From: Maricaulis virginensis
GTDB lineage: Bacteria > Pseudomonadota > Alphaproteobacteria > Caulobacterales > Maricaulaceae
Assembly (NCBI RefSeq): GCF_027922185.1
Contig: NZ_BSFE01000007.1
Location: forward strand, 62,001 to 126,000
Reading direction: 5' to 3'
DNA: 64,000 nt
Made by a program: the position numbers and the translations under genes. The notes under the pieces were generated by a model. The model searched no databases, was not told the origin of the DNA, and worked only from the letters and a program-made list of their open reading frames with translations. Shown one piece after another: positions 15,821 to 23,830 of the stretch (within the stretch, counting starts at the first letter, position 1; each line of letters starts with the position of its first letter).

Positions 15821-16765
15821 TCAGCCCTGACCCTTGCGGGTCGCCTCGCTGATGGCGTCGTGCGCCGCCTTGCCCAGTTCGCCCACACCGGTAATCGTGC
15901 CGATGATGTTGGAGAATTCGGCGGGAATGATAACGGTGCGCTGCTGTTCGCTGGTCGCCAGCTTGCCGAAGGCCTCGACGTATTTCTGGCCCAGGAAATA
16001 GTTGATGGCGGACACATCGCCCTTGGCAATGGCGTCGGAGACCAGCTGCGTTGCCTTGGCTTCGGCCTCGGCTTCGCGCTCGCGGGCCTCGGCGTCGAGG
16101 AAGGCACTTTCCTTGCGGCCCTCGGCCTCGCGGATGGCGGCTTCCTTCTCGCCCTCGGCGCGCAGGATGGCGGACTGCTTGGCGCCTTCCGCCTCGAGGA
16201 TCTCGGCACGCTTCAGGCGTTCCGCCTTCATCTGGCGCGCCATGGCCTCGGTAATGTCGACGGGCGGCGACAGGTCGCGAATCTCGATCCGGGTGACCTT
16301 CACGCCCCAGGGATTGGTGGCAGCATCGATCACGCCCAAGAGGCGCGCATTGATCTCGTCGCGCTTGGACAGGGTCTCGTCCAGGTCCATGGCGCCAATC
16401 ACGGTCCGCACATTGGTCAGGGCCAGATTGATGATGGCGAATTCCAGATTGTCGACCTCATAGGCCGCGCGCGGCGCGTCGAGCACCTGGATGAAGACGA
16501 CAGCATCGACGGACACCGTCGCATTGTCGCGGGTGATCACATCCTGATTGGGCACGTCCAGTACGCGCTCGCGCATGTTCATCTTGTAGCCGATGGAGTC
16601 GATGAAAGGCACGATGAAGTGGAGACCCGGCTTCAGGGTCCGCGTAAAGCGTCCGAAGCGCTCGACCGTGAATTCCCGCCCCTGTGGCACCGTCTTGATC
16701 ACCGAAGCGATGATGAAGAGTGCCAGAAGGAAGAAAACGCCAATACCGATCAGACCGAAATCCAT
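15821..16765 (-). CDS. SPFH/band-7 protein, QmcA/stomatin-like
   Basis: A 314-residue membrane-anchored scaffold protein. One N-terminal helix (LIGIGVFFLLALFIIASVI) is followed by the band-7 domain (TVPQGREFTVERFGRFTRTL, PNQDVITRDNATVSVDAVV) and a long Ala/Glu-rich coiled coil (about residues 185-245) with repeated AEGEKEAAIREAEG-type units, then a Gly-rich C-terminal segment. Family members oligomerise and modulate membrane proteases or lipid organisation. It is paired with the downstream nfeD gene. Confidence 0.92.
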   Translation of the reverse strand: MDFGLIGIGVFFLLALFIIASVIKTVPQGREFTVERFGRFTRTLKPGLHFIVPFIDSIGYKMNMRERVLDVPNQDVITRDNATVSVDAVVFIQVLDAPRAAYEVDNLEFAIINLALTNVRTVIGAMDLDETLSKRDEINARLLGVIDAATNPWGVKVTRIEIRDLSPPVDITEAMARQMKAERLKRAEILEAEGAKQSAILRAEGEKEAAIREAEGRKESAFLDAEAREREAEAEAKATQLVSDAIAKGDVSAINYFLGQKYVEAFGKLATSEQQRTVIIPAEFSNIIGTITGVGELGKAAHDAISEATRKGQG

Positions 16766-16798
16766 GCGGAACCCCTTTCTTGTTTGTCTTGCCGGCGG

Positions 16799-16821
16799 CC
16801 GGGCGGCGCCATGCCGCCCGG
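16799..16821 (-). terminator. hairpin between peroxiredoxin and band-7 genes
   Basis: A perfect 9-bp stem (ccgggcggc with gccgcccgg, loop gccat) lies just after the peroxiredoxin stop on the minus strand. No U-run follows, so it may be a weak or factor-assisted terminator, or an mRNA-stabilising hairpin. Confidence 0.4.
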
Positions 16822-16840
16822 ACCGGTCCAGGGCAGATCC

Positions 16841-17323
16841 CTAGAGCTGACCGAGAATATGGTCAGCGGATGACACCCTGAATTCGCCGGGTGCCTCGAC
16901 GTTCAGTTCGGACACGACGCCGTCCTTCACGATCATGGAGAAGCGCTGCGAGCGCGTGCCCATGCCGAAGCCGGATCCGTCCATTTCCAGGCCGGCAGCC
17001 TTGGCGAACTCGCCATTGCCGTCGGCCAGCATCACCACGTCTTCGCCGGCATTCTGGGACTTGCCCCAGGCGTCCATGACGAACACGTCGTTCACCGACA
17101 CGCAGGCGATCGTATCGACGCCCTTCGCCTTGATCTCGGACGCTTTTTCAACGAAGCCCGGCAGGTGCTTGGCCGAGCAGGTCGGCGTGAAGGCGCCCGG
17201 CACTGCAAACAGCGCCACGGTCTTGCCCGCGAACACATCGTCCGTCGACAGCTTCGTCGGCCCGTCCGCCGTCATCGTCATGAAGCTGGCTTCGGGAAGG
17301 CGATCTCCGACCGAAAGGGTCAT
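16841..17323 (-). CDS. peroxiredoxin, Prx5/AhpE-like
   Basis: Thiol peroxidase reducing hydrogen peroxide and organic hydroperoxides. The 160-residue protein has the Prx5 signature VPGAFTPTCSAKHLPGF with peroxidatic Cys C49 and the upstream Thr of the PxxxT(S)xxC motif. The distal GTRSQRFSMIVKDGVV segment is also conserved. A resolving cysteine is not obvious, so it may act as a 1-Cys enzyme or use glutathione/glutaredoxin. The start MTLSVGDRLPEA at 17323 is typical. It is divergent from the algH-type gene across an 89-base region. Confidence 0.93.
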   Translation of the reverse strand: MTLSVGDRLPEASFMTMTADGPTKLSTDDVFAGKTVALFAVPGAFTPTCSAKHLPGFVEKASEIKAKGVDTIACVSVNDVFVMDAWGKSQNAGEDVVMLADGNGEFAKAAGLEMDGSGFGMGTRSQRFSMIVKDGVVSELNVEAPGEFRVSSADHILGQL

Positions 17324-17412
17324 GTCAGTTCTCCTATGAGTTAGTATTCATGCAAACACGCACGGCAAGATAGCGGGAACCTGGCTGGACGCATCCCCTC
17401 TTTGCGGCGAAC

Positions 17413-18009
17413 ATGGCGGCCATGGACCGTGCGACCGACACAGATGTGGACGAGAGTTTCCTCAACGGCAAGCTTCTCGTCGCCACGCCGAGCATCGGCG
17501 ATCCGCGCTTCGACCGCGCCGTGATCCTGATGTGCGACCATGCCGCCGATCACGCGATGGGGATTGTCATCAACAAGCCCGTCGAAGGCCTGCGCATGCC
17601 GGAACTGTTCCAGCAGCTCGATATCGCGGGCGGCAAGGGCGCGCCCGACCGGCCGGTCCTGCTGGGCGGTCCGGTCGACCGGGATCGCGGCTTTGTCCTG
17701 CACTCGACCGACTTCCACGCCGAGGAGTCCACCCTGCCCGTCTGCGACGGCATCCTGCTCACCGCCACCCGTGACGTGCTGGAAGCCATCGCATCGGACC
17801 ACCCGCCACGGCGCAGCCTGATGGCGCTGGGTTATGCCGGCTGGGGCGCCGGCCAGCTGGAGAACGAGCTGGCCGCCAACGCCTGGCTGGTCACCGATCC
17901 GGACGAGGGGCTGATCTTCGACACCGAGGATGCCGGCAAGTGGGAGGCCGCTCTTGACCTGATCGGCGTAACGCCCGAACACCTGTCCATGATCTCCGGC
18001 CACGCCTGA
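17413..18009 (+). CDS. YqgE/AlgH family protein
   Basis: A 198-residue soluble protein of the widespread YqgE/AlgH family, whose molecular role is unsettled. Family segments are FLNGKLLVATPSIGDPRFDRAVI, HAMGIVINKP, VLLGGPVDRDRGFVLHS and LGYAGWGAGQLENELAANAWL. The ATG at 17413 is used; an ATG three codons later is equally possible. A thioesterase gene and a permease gene follow closely on the same strand. Confidence 0.92.
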   Translation: MAAMDRATDTDVDESFLNGKLLVATPSIGDPRFDRAVILMCDHAADHAMGIVINKPVEGLRMPELFQQLDIAGGKGAPDRPVLLGGPVDRDRGFVLHSTDFHAEESTLPVCDGILLTATRDVLEAIASDHPPRRSLMALGYAGWGAGQLENELAANAWLVTDPDEGLIFDTEDAGKWEAALDLIGVTPEHLSMISGHA

Positions 18010-18044
18010 GCCGAACGACCTCCCCGCAACGAAAAGACCCACTC

Positions 18045-18470
18045 ATGAATGCGCACACCTTTGAAAGCGGCGAATTCGCCGGCTGGCACTACTGGCCGAC
18101 CGATCCTTTCGAACAAGCCGCCGGTCCCTTTTTCTATCGCCATGTCGACGGCGAGGCGGTCTGTGCCTTCCGGGTGCAGAAGAAGCAGCTGAACGGCATG
18201 GGCATCATTCATGGCGGCTGCCTGATGAGCTTCGCCGACTTCGCCCTGTTCGGCATTGCGCATGAGGAGATGGGACCGTCCGGCTATGGCGTCACGGTCG
18301 CCTTTACCTCCGAGTTTCTCGGCAGTGCGCGCGAGGGCGACTACATGGAAGCGCGCGGCGAGGTGTTGCGGGCCGGCGGCTCGCTGATCTTCGTGCGCGG
18401 GGTGATCACCGCCGAGGGCAAGCCCTGCCTGAACTTCTCCGGCACGATCAAGCGGCTGCGCGAACGCTAG
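18045..18470 (+). CDS. PaaI-type hotdog thioesterase
   Basis: A 141-residue single hotdog-fold protein, probably hydrolysing an acyl-CoA thioester in the cytosol. The helix motif GIIHGGCLMSFADFALFG matches the PaaI/4HBT-2 pattern HGG...D, and the C-terminal strands FTSEFLGSAREGDYMEARGEV are typical. The substrate cannot be read from sequence. It lies 35 bases after the YqgE/AlgH gene and 12 bases before the TauE-type permease gene. Confidence 0.85.
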   Translation: MNAHTFESGEFAGWHYWPTDPFEQAAGPFFYRHVDGEAVCAFRVQKKQLNGMGIIHGGCLMSFADFALFGIAHEEMGPSGYGVTVAFTSEFLGSAREGDYMEARGEVLRAGGSLIFVRGVITAEGKPCLNFSGTIKRLRER

Positions 18471-18482
18471 GCCGCCGGCGCC

Positions 18483-19232
18483 GTGCCCGATCTCCTGATC
18501 CTCATCGCCGCTGCTTTCGCCGCCGGCGTGCTGAACACGCTGGCCGGCGGCGGCACTTTCCTCACCTTCCCCGCACTGGTGCTGACCGGCATGCCGCCCG
18601 TCGCTGCCAATGCGACCAGCGCGGTCGCCGTCCTGCCGGGCTATGCCGGCGGCATGGCCGGCTATCGCCGCGAACTCGGCACTCTGCCCCGCGCGCAATT
18701 GCTGCATCAGGCCGGCACGGCGCTGGCCGGAGGCCTTGCGGGAGCCGGGCTCCTGCTGCTCACACCCGACACGGCCTTCACCCAAATCATCCCCGCGCTG
18801 ATGCTTGTCGCCACCCTCTCTTTTGCCTTTGGCGACGCCTTGCGCGCCCGTCTCGCGGGCACGACCGCTACAGGCCGGATCGCGAGCACAGCCGAGCTTT
18901 TTCTGGTCTGTGCCTATGGCGGCTATTTCAATGGCGGGCTGGGCATCATGCTGCTGGCGCTGTTTGCGCTGCAGGGCATGACCAGGCTGCACACGATGAA
19001 CGGGCTGAAGACCGCCGTCTCGCTGATCGTCTCGGCGATCTCGGTTGCCGCCTTTGCGCTGGCCGGCCTGGTCGCCTGGACACCGGCGCTGGCGATGATG
19101 GCCGCAGCGACCGCCGGCGGCTATCTCGGCGCGCCGCTGGCGCGGGTCCTGCCCGACAGCGTGGTGCGCGGGGTGATCATCGCGACCGGCGGCTTGATGA
19201 CAGCGATTTTCGCACTGCGCGCCCTGGCCTAG
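18483..19232 (+). CDS. TauE/SafE-family permease (TSUP)
   Basis: A 249-residue integral membrane protein of the TSUP family (sulfite/organosulfonate or other small anion export). It has seven or eight hydrophobic helices and the duplicated glycine-rich motif: AGVLNTLAGGGTFLTFPAL at the N-terminus, with ATSAVAVLPGYAGG, and GGYFNGGLGIMLLALFAL in the second half. The start is GTG at 18483. The substrate is unknown. Its stop overlaps by 4 bases the stop of the convergent EAL gene. Confidence 0.9.
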   Translation: MPDLLILIAAAFAAGVLNTLAGGGTFLTFPALVLTGMPPVAANATSAVAVLPGYAGGMAGYRRELGTLPRAQLLHQAGTALAGGLAGAGLLLLTPDTAFTQIIPALMLVATLSFAFGDALRARLAGTTATGRIASTAELFLVCAYGGYFNGGLGIMLLALFALQGMTRLHTMNGLKTAVSLIVSAISVAAFALAGLVAWTPALAMMAAATAGGYLGAPLARVLPDSVVRGVIIATGGLMTAIFALRALA

Positions 19233-20365
19233 ACGCCCGGCGCCGCAAAGCGCCCGGCGATACCGTTGGCGACGGCATCGGCTGCCGCGTCCGGCGAGAG
19301 GGCGCCGGCATAGCGATAGCCCTGCACGAACTGGCAGCCCATCTCGCGCAGCCGATCCGCAGCCTCGGTGCTCTCGACACCCTCGGCCACGACTTTCATG
19401 CCGAAATGGTTTGCCAGCTGGATCACCGACTTCACCACCGTCCCGGCGCTCTCGTCCGCGCTCATGGCGCGGATGAAGTAGCGGTCGATCTTGACGACAT
19501 CGAAGGGCAGCATGTCGAGCCGCGCGAGCGAGGAATAGCCGGTGCCGAAATCATCCAGCGCGAGGGCAATCCCTGCCTCGGACAGACGCTTCATCGCGCC
19601 CGCCGCCTGCTCCGGATCGCGCATGATCTCGGTTTCCGCAATCTCCAGCTTGAAGGCCCCGTCCGGCAGCTGCGCCTCCTTCACCGTCGCAATCAGACGG
19701 TCGCAGAAAACCGGGTCGACAAGTTCGGAAACTGTTGCATTGGCGGCCACGAAAAGGGCGCCGGATGTCACATGAGCGGTGCGCCAGGACGACAGGTCTG
19801 CGACCGCACTGCTGCGCACCTGATCGGAAATGCGCTCGAGCAGATCGAGATCCTGGGCCATGTCGAGAAAATCGTCCGGCGCCAGCACGCCCAGCCCCGG
19901 CCGCTCCCAGCGCGCCAGTGCCTCGAAGCCCGCCAGACGGCCCGTGGAAAGATCGATCACCGGCTGGTACCAGGCCAGCACCTCCCCGTTCCCGACGCCG
20001 TTGGCCAGCGCATGTTCCTCGCTGATCCGGCCAGCTCCATCGGCGGTGCTGCCGGCGGGTGTCATCAGGCCCTCGACCCGCCCCTCGCCATTGCGGCGGC
20101 CGAGCAGGCGCACATAGGCAAGCCGTCCCTTGTCACCGATCAGTCGCAGGCGGATATCGATCCGGTCCCGGTCCAGGGCAGCGGTCAGGCGCGACTGGTC
20201 GGCGGGACCGAGGCGATCGAGAAAGCCGGCCCAGGCGAGCTCGGCTTCATCCAGGCCAAAGCGGGCGATATCGCCGGTGAAACGCACCCGGCCCGCAACC
20301 GTATCGCAGGCGAAGGCGACTGCGCCGGCCGCCCGGGCACCGGCCTCGAAGTCGGTTCCCGTCAT
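19229..20365 (-). CDS. PAS-like/EAL cyclic-di-GMP phosphodiesterase
   Basis: A 378-residue soluble protein. The N-terminal 100 residues look like a divergent PAS fold; the EAL domain runs from about 125 to 365. Catalytic residues are in place: E148 (GFEALARW), N209, E241 (LEIAETE), D271-D272 (DDFGTGYSS), K292 (VKIDR), E328 (AEGVES) and Q348 (VQGY). It should therefore hydrolyse c-di-GMP. The ATG at 20365 overlaps the stop of the GNAT gene (ATGA), indicating translational coupling. A PilZ-bearing receptor is encoded at 59260, but no link between them is implied by position. Confidence 0.92.
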   Translation of the reverse strand: MTGTDFEAGARAAGAVAFACDTVAGRVRFTGDIARFGLDEAELAWAGFLDRLGPADQSRLTAALDRDRIDIRLRLIGDKGRLAYVRLLGRRNGEGRVEGLMTPAGSTADGAGRISEEHALANGVGNGEVLAWYQPVIDLSTGRLAGFEALARWERPGLGVLAPDDFLDMAQDLDLLERISDQVRSSAVADLSSWRTAHVTSGALFVAANATVSELVDPVFCDRLIATVKEAQLPDGAFKLEIAETEIMRDPEQAAGAMKRLSEAGIALALDDFGTGYSSLARLDMLPFDVVKIDRYFIRAMSADESAGTVVKSVIQLANHFGMKVVAEGVESTEAADRLREMGCQFVQGYRYAGALSPDAAADAVANGIAGRFAAPGV

Positions 20366-20940
20366 GACCGCGGATCGGTCGAGAGAATGGCGTAGCGCTC
20401 GTGGTCGCGCCATTCCCCGGCGATATTCAGATAGGCACGGGCGAGCCCTTCATGGGTAAAGCCGACGGCCTCGAGAAGCGTGCGGGACGCCGTGTTCGCC
20501 GGCTGACAGGCCGCCTCGATCCGGTGCAGGCGCAACTCGTCGAAGGCAAAGGCCAGGACACGGCGCACCGCGGCGCGGGTGTGGCCCTGGCGCACATAGG
20601 GACTGCCGATCCAGTAGCCGATATCCGCACTCTGCAGCACGCCGCGGCGGACATTGTTCAGATTGCAGGCGCCAAGCAGGACATTGTCGCGGGCACGCAT
20701 GACAAAGAAGGGATAGCCGGTTCCAGCATTTCGGTCCGCGTCATAACGCTCGATACGGCGGCGGAAGGCGCCCTTGGACAGCTCGTCCTGGGTCCAGGCC
20801 GGTTCCCACGGCTCGGTGTGCGCGCGGCTGGCGCTGCGCAGGCGAGCCCAGGCCTCGTAATCCTCCAGCTGCGGCATGCGCAGCCGGATGCCTTCGCCGA
20901 TCAGCGGGTCGTCCCACGGGGTTTCGCGCCAAACTGCCAC
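20362..20940 (-). CDS. GNAT N-acetyltransferase, RimJ/RimL-like
   Basis: A 192-residue GNAT-fold acetyltransferase. The start region (IGEGIRLRMPQLEDYEAWARLR) and the domain with IGYWIGSPYVRQGHTRAAVRRVL (acetyl-CoA loop R/Q-x-x-G-x-A type) and HRIEAACQPANTASRTLLEAVGF resemble RimJ-type protein N-terminal acetyltransferases, so a ribosomal protein or other N-terminus is a plausible substrate. The start is GTG at 20940 with GGGAG about 10 bases upstream. It overlaps the EAL gene by 4 bases. Confidence 0.88.
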   Translation of the reverse strand: MAVWRETPWDDPLIGEGIRLRMPQLEDYEAWARLRSASRAHTEPWEPAWTQDELSKGAFRRRIERYDADRNAGTGYPFFVMRARDNVLLGACNLNNVRRGVLQSADIGYWIGSPYVRQGHTRAAVRRVLAFAFDELRLHRIEAACQPANTASRTLLEAVGFTHEGLARAYLNIAGEWRDHERYAILSTDPRS

Positions 20941-21011
20941 CAGTCCATTCTCCCGTCCGGGCGGCTTGTTGTCCGCCTTCTCTCTACATCATTCGACCGG
21001 CGTGCGCCGCA

Positions 21012-21683
21012 TCAAAGACGCAGCCGGCCACGCGCGACGTGGAAAGCTGCGTAGACACCGACCAGCGCGAGTGCCAGCCCGTACCAGGTCAGCGCATAGC
21101 CCAGATGCCGCGAAGGCGGGGTCTGGGCGAGGCTCTGCGGCAGGCCGAGATCGGCCCGCGCCCACACCGGGGCAATGCGCGCCGGATCGGCGCCCAGCGC
21201 CGCAGCCATGGCGTCAACATCGAAACGATACCACTGATTGGTATCCGGATCGTTGCGTCCGCTGAAAACGCCTGCCGCCGGCAGGGGTTCGATACGCCAT
21301 TGCGAGACCGGCGTGCGATCGCCGTGCATCAGGGTTTCAAACCCGGTTTCCACGAAGACCAGCCGGTCCGGCTCTCCGGCCTGGCAAGCCGGCACGGCCA
21401 TCAGGCCGACGCGGGCCCAGCCCGGCGCGTCGCGCAGCGTGTAGACCCTAAGGGTTTCCCCCGTCAGCGGCGCGGGACCGGTGACGCTGGGTCCGAAATC
21501 GCCCTCGAAACCGTTGCACAATGCGGCCTGGAAGCTTGCCACCTCGCCACGTCCCTCGAAGGCATCGATCCGGTCGGCCTTCCAGGACATGCGCTGCATC
21601 TGCCAGGTGCCAAGGGTGAGCAGCAGGGCGAGCGCCGGCAGGCTGAACAGGGTGAGGAGCGGAAGCGGTCGGAAGTGCGGCAT
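21012..21683 (-). CDS. SURF1-family cytochrome oxidase assembly protein
   Basis: SURF1 (Shy1) proteins help insert heme A into subunit I of cytochrome c oxidase. The 223-residue protein has the typical two-helix layout: an N-terminal helix ending GTWQMQRMSWK and a C-terminal helix LGYALTWYGLALALVGVYAAF, with a periplasmic domain between them that includes NDPDTNQWYRFDVDAMA. It is the last gene of the cta cluster, 55 bases after the DUF983 gene, which supports the assignment. Confidence 0.92.
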   Translation of the reverse strand: MPHFRPLPLLTLFSLPALALLLTLGTWQMQRMSWKADRIDAFEGRGEVASFQAALCNGFEGDFGPSVTGPAPLTGETLRVYTLRDAPGWARVGLMAVPACQAGEPDRLVFVETGFETLMHGDRTPVSQWRIEPLPAAGVFSGRNDPDTNQWYRFDVDAMAAALGADPARIAPVWARADLGLPQSLAQTPPSRHLGYALTWYGLALALVGVYAAFHVARGRLRL

Positions 21684-21738
21684 GGGATGCCCGGTCCCTC
21701 CGGGAAGCTTGAATGTCTGCGGCCGGAAGGCAGCCCGT

Positions 21739-22098
21739 CTAGTCGTCGAGCCGGGCTTCCTGCGCGTCGTGTTCGAACTGCAGCGCGAAGAGCAGCCCCT
21801 TGATCGGCCGGAGCAGCAGGATCGAGACGACGGGGATGAAGGGGATCTGGAAGATCAGGTGCACCCACCAGGGCGGCGAGAAGGCGACCTCGACCAGCAG
21901 GTAGAGAATGACGGCGAGAAAGCCGACGATGAACATCACGAACACCGATGCCCCGTCGCCCACATCCGCCTTGTCGAAGTCCGCACCGCACACATCGCAG
22001 CGCGGCGCGATCTTCAGGAGGCCGTCGAACATGGCCCCCTCCCCGCATTTCGGACAGTGCCCTGAGACGCCGGCCTGGAACGGGGAGGGTTTGGTCAT
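21739..22098 (-). CDS. DUF983 zinc-ribbon membrane protein
   Basis: A 119-residue protein with an N-terminal zinc ribbon of two CxxC pairs (GHCPKCGEG and RCDVCGADF) and two membrane helices in the second half. DUF983 proteins are regularly found in alphaproteobacterial cytochrome oxidase clusters next to ctaE and SURF1; a role in oxidase assembly is suspected but not proven. It follows ctaE by 13 bases. Confidence 0.88.
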   Translation of the reverse strand: MTKPSPFQAGVSGHCPKCGEGAMFDGLLKIAPRCDVCGADFDKADVGDGASVFVMFIVGFLAVILYLLVEVAFSPPWWVHLIFQIPFIPVVSILLLRPIKGLLFALQFEHDAQEARLDD

Positions 22099-22111
22099 GA
22101 CGGTCCGGCTC

Positions 22112-22993
22112 CTAGCCGAATGTTACGTAGACGAAGGCGAACAGGAAGAGCCAGACCACGTCGACGAAGTGCCAGTACCAGGCAGCGGCTTCGAGACCGA
22201 AATGCTTCTCCGGCGTGAACTGGCCGGCCAGCAGACGGAACAGGCAGACCGCCAGGAAGATCGTCCCGATGACCACGTGCGCGCCGTGGAAGCCCGTCGC
22301 CATGAAGAAGGCCGAACCGTAGAGATTGCCGCCATCGGCGATCGAGAAGGCGAAGTGCGCTTCCATGTATTCGACCACCTGCAGCGAGGTGAAGCACACA
22401 CCGAGAATGACCGTGAAGATCAGGCCCAGCGTGGCACCCTTGCGATCGCCATGCTGGAGGGCGTGGTGCGCCCAGGTAACCGTGGTGCCCGAGAGCAGCA
22501 GGATCAGCGTGTTCATCAGCGGGATGTGCCACGGATTGAAGGTTTCCACACCGACAGGCGGCCAGGTGCCCAGGCCCTGGAAGTCGGCGGCCAGCGTTGC
22601 GCCGTCCCAGCCGGCACGCACTTCATGGAAGATGGCGTATTCGAAGAAGATCCAGAACCACGCGACGAAGAACATCACTTCGGAGGCGATGAACATGATC
22701 ATGCCGTAGCGCAGGTGCAGGTCGACGACCGGCGTATGGTCACCGCGGCGCGATTCCTTGATCACGTCGCCCCACCAGCCGATCATCGTATAGATCACAA
22801 CTGCGAAGCCGAGCAGCAGGCCGCCGAAGGCGCCGTCGCCATACATGAAGGCCAGCGGGTGATCCGCGCCGACCAGGCCCTTCATATTGCCGACCGCACC
22901 CACGGCCAGCAGGAAGGCACCGAGCGAGCCCACAAACGGCCACGGGCTCGGATCAACCAGGTGATAGTCGTGCTTTGCGGCATGCCCAGCCAT
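22112..22993 (-). CDS. ctaE: cytochrome c oxidase subunit III
   Basis: The third core subunit of the aa3-type oxidase, a seven-helix protein without redox centres that supports proton uptake and stability. The 293-residue product begins MAGHAAKHDYHLVDPSPWPF as in the family and contains GWWGDVIKESRRGDHT, the MFFVAWFWIFFEYAI segment with the lipid-contacting Glu, GFHGAHVVIGTIFL, and the terminal HFVDVVWLFLFAFVYV. It is preceded by ctaG and followed by the DUF983 gene. Confidence 0.98.
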   Translation of the reverse strand: MAGHAAKHDYHLVDPSPWPFVGSLGAFLLAVGAVGNMKGLVGADHPLAFMYGDGAFGGLLLGFAVVIYTMIGWWGDVIKESRRGDHTPVVDLHLRYGMIMFIASEVMFFVAWFWIFFEYAIFHEVRAGWDGATLAADFQGLGTWPPVGVETFNPWHIPLMNTLILLLSGTTVTWAHHALQHGDRKGATLGLIFTVILGVCFTSLQVVEYMEAHFAFSIADGGNLYGSAFFMATGFHGAHVVIGTIFLAVCLFRLLAGQFTPEKHFGLEAAAWYWHFVDVVWLFLFAFVYVTFG

Positions 22994-23066
22994 CGCGAAT
23001 CTCCTGCGATTTCAAATCAGCCCCTTGATGCGCCCTGATTACAGGGCGGGGCGTCAAGGTTCAATG

Positions 23067-23630
23067 CTAAGGCGCGGCGTCGGACGAGGCCGCATCCCCC
23101 TCGGTTTCAAAAAACGTGTAGGACAGGGTGAGTGTCGAGATGTCGTCCAGCCGGCGTTCCTCGTCGAGCAGCGGATCGACAAAGAACAGCACCGGCATTT
23201 CGACGCTTTCACCCGGTTCCAGGGTCTGTTCGGTGAAGCAGAAACATTCCAGCTTCGAGAAATAGGACGCCGCCTTGAAGGGCGCGACATTGTAGGTCGC
23301 CACACCGGTGATCGGGTGGTCGGACGTGTTGGTGGCCGTGTAATAGGCCAGGGCCGTCTCGCCGATCCGCACCGTCATCGATCGCTGCACGGGATGGAAT
23401 TCCCAGGGCAGGTCGCGGCTGATATTGGCGTCGAACAGCACGGTCACTTCACGATCGAGGATTGCACCGGCCTCGCCCATGGCGACCGTTGTGGTGCCGC
23501 CATAACCGGTGACCTTGCAGAACAGGTTGTAGAGCGGGACGGCCGCAAAGGCCGCGCCGACCATTGCCACCGCCGTGGTGCCGGCCATCAGCGCGACGCG
23601 CGTGTTCGCATTTTGCCAAAGACGCTTCAT
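23067..23630 (-). CDS. ctaG: cytochrome c oxidase assembly protein CtaG/Cox11
   Basis: Cox11 delivers copper to the CuB site of subunit I. The 187-residue product has one N-terminal membrane helix (VALMAGTTAVAMVGAAFAAV), PLYNLFCKVTGYGG, and the copper-binding region in the periplasmic domain FSKLECFCFTEQTLEPGE (CFC motif) and MPVLFFVDP. Its start overlaps by 4 bases (ATGA) the stop of the 67-residue membrane protein gene upstream. Confidence 0.97.
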   Translation of the reverse strand: MKRLWQNANTRVALMAGTTAVAMVGAAFAAVPLYNLFCKVTGYGGTTTVAMGEAGAILDREVTVLFDANISRDLPWEFHPVQRSMTVRIGETALAYYTATNTSDHPITGVATYNVAPFKAASYFSKLECFCFTEQTLEPGESVEMPVLFFVDPLLDEERRLDDISTLTLSYTFFETEGDAASSDAAP

Positions 23631-23830
23631 CCGGCCGCTCCCGCAATATTCTGGCTCAGGCGCACAACCGTGATCAGGAAGACCGCGACCATGAAGGCAA
23701 CCAGCCCCCAGGCAATGTAGACATTGCGGCGCTTGCGAGCCTTTTCCTGTTCCGGCGTCAGACGGACATGCTCGCCCGTGGCCTGGCCTTCACGATGATG
23801 GAAACCGAAATTGTCGTCGCGATCGCTCAT
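23627..23830 (-). CDS. small single-helix protein in the cta cluster
   Basis: A 67-residue protein with a charged cytoplasmic N-terminus (RLTPEQEKARKRRN) and a single membrane helix (VYIAWGLVAFMVAVFLITVV). Short proteins of this shape occupy the position between ctaB and ctaG in many alphaproteobacteria and are sometimes called CoxF; the function is not established. It overlaps ctaB at its start and ctaG at its end, each by 4 bases, so expression is tightly coupled. Confidence 0.82.
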   Translation of the reverse strand: MSDRDDNFGFHHREGQATGEHVRLTPEQEKARKRRNVYIAWGLVAFMVAVFLITVVRLSQNIAGAAG

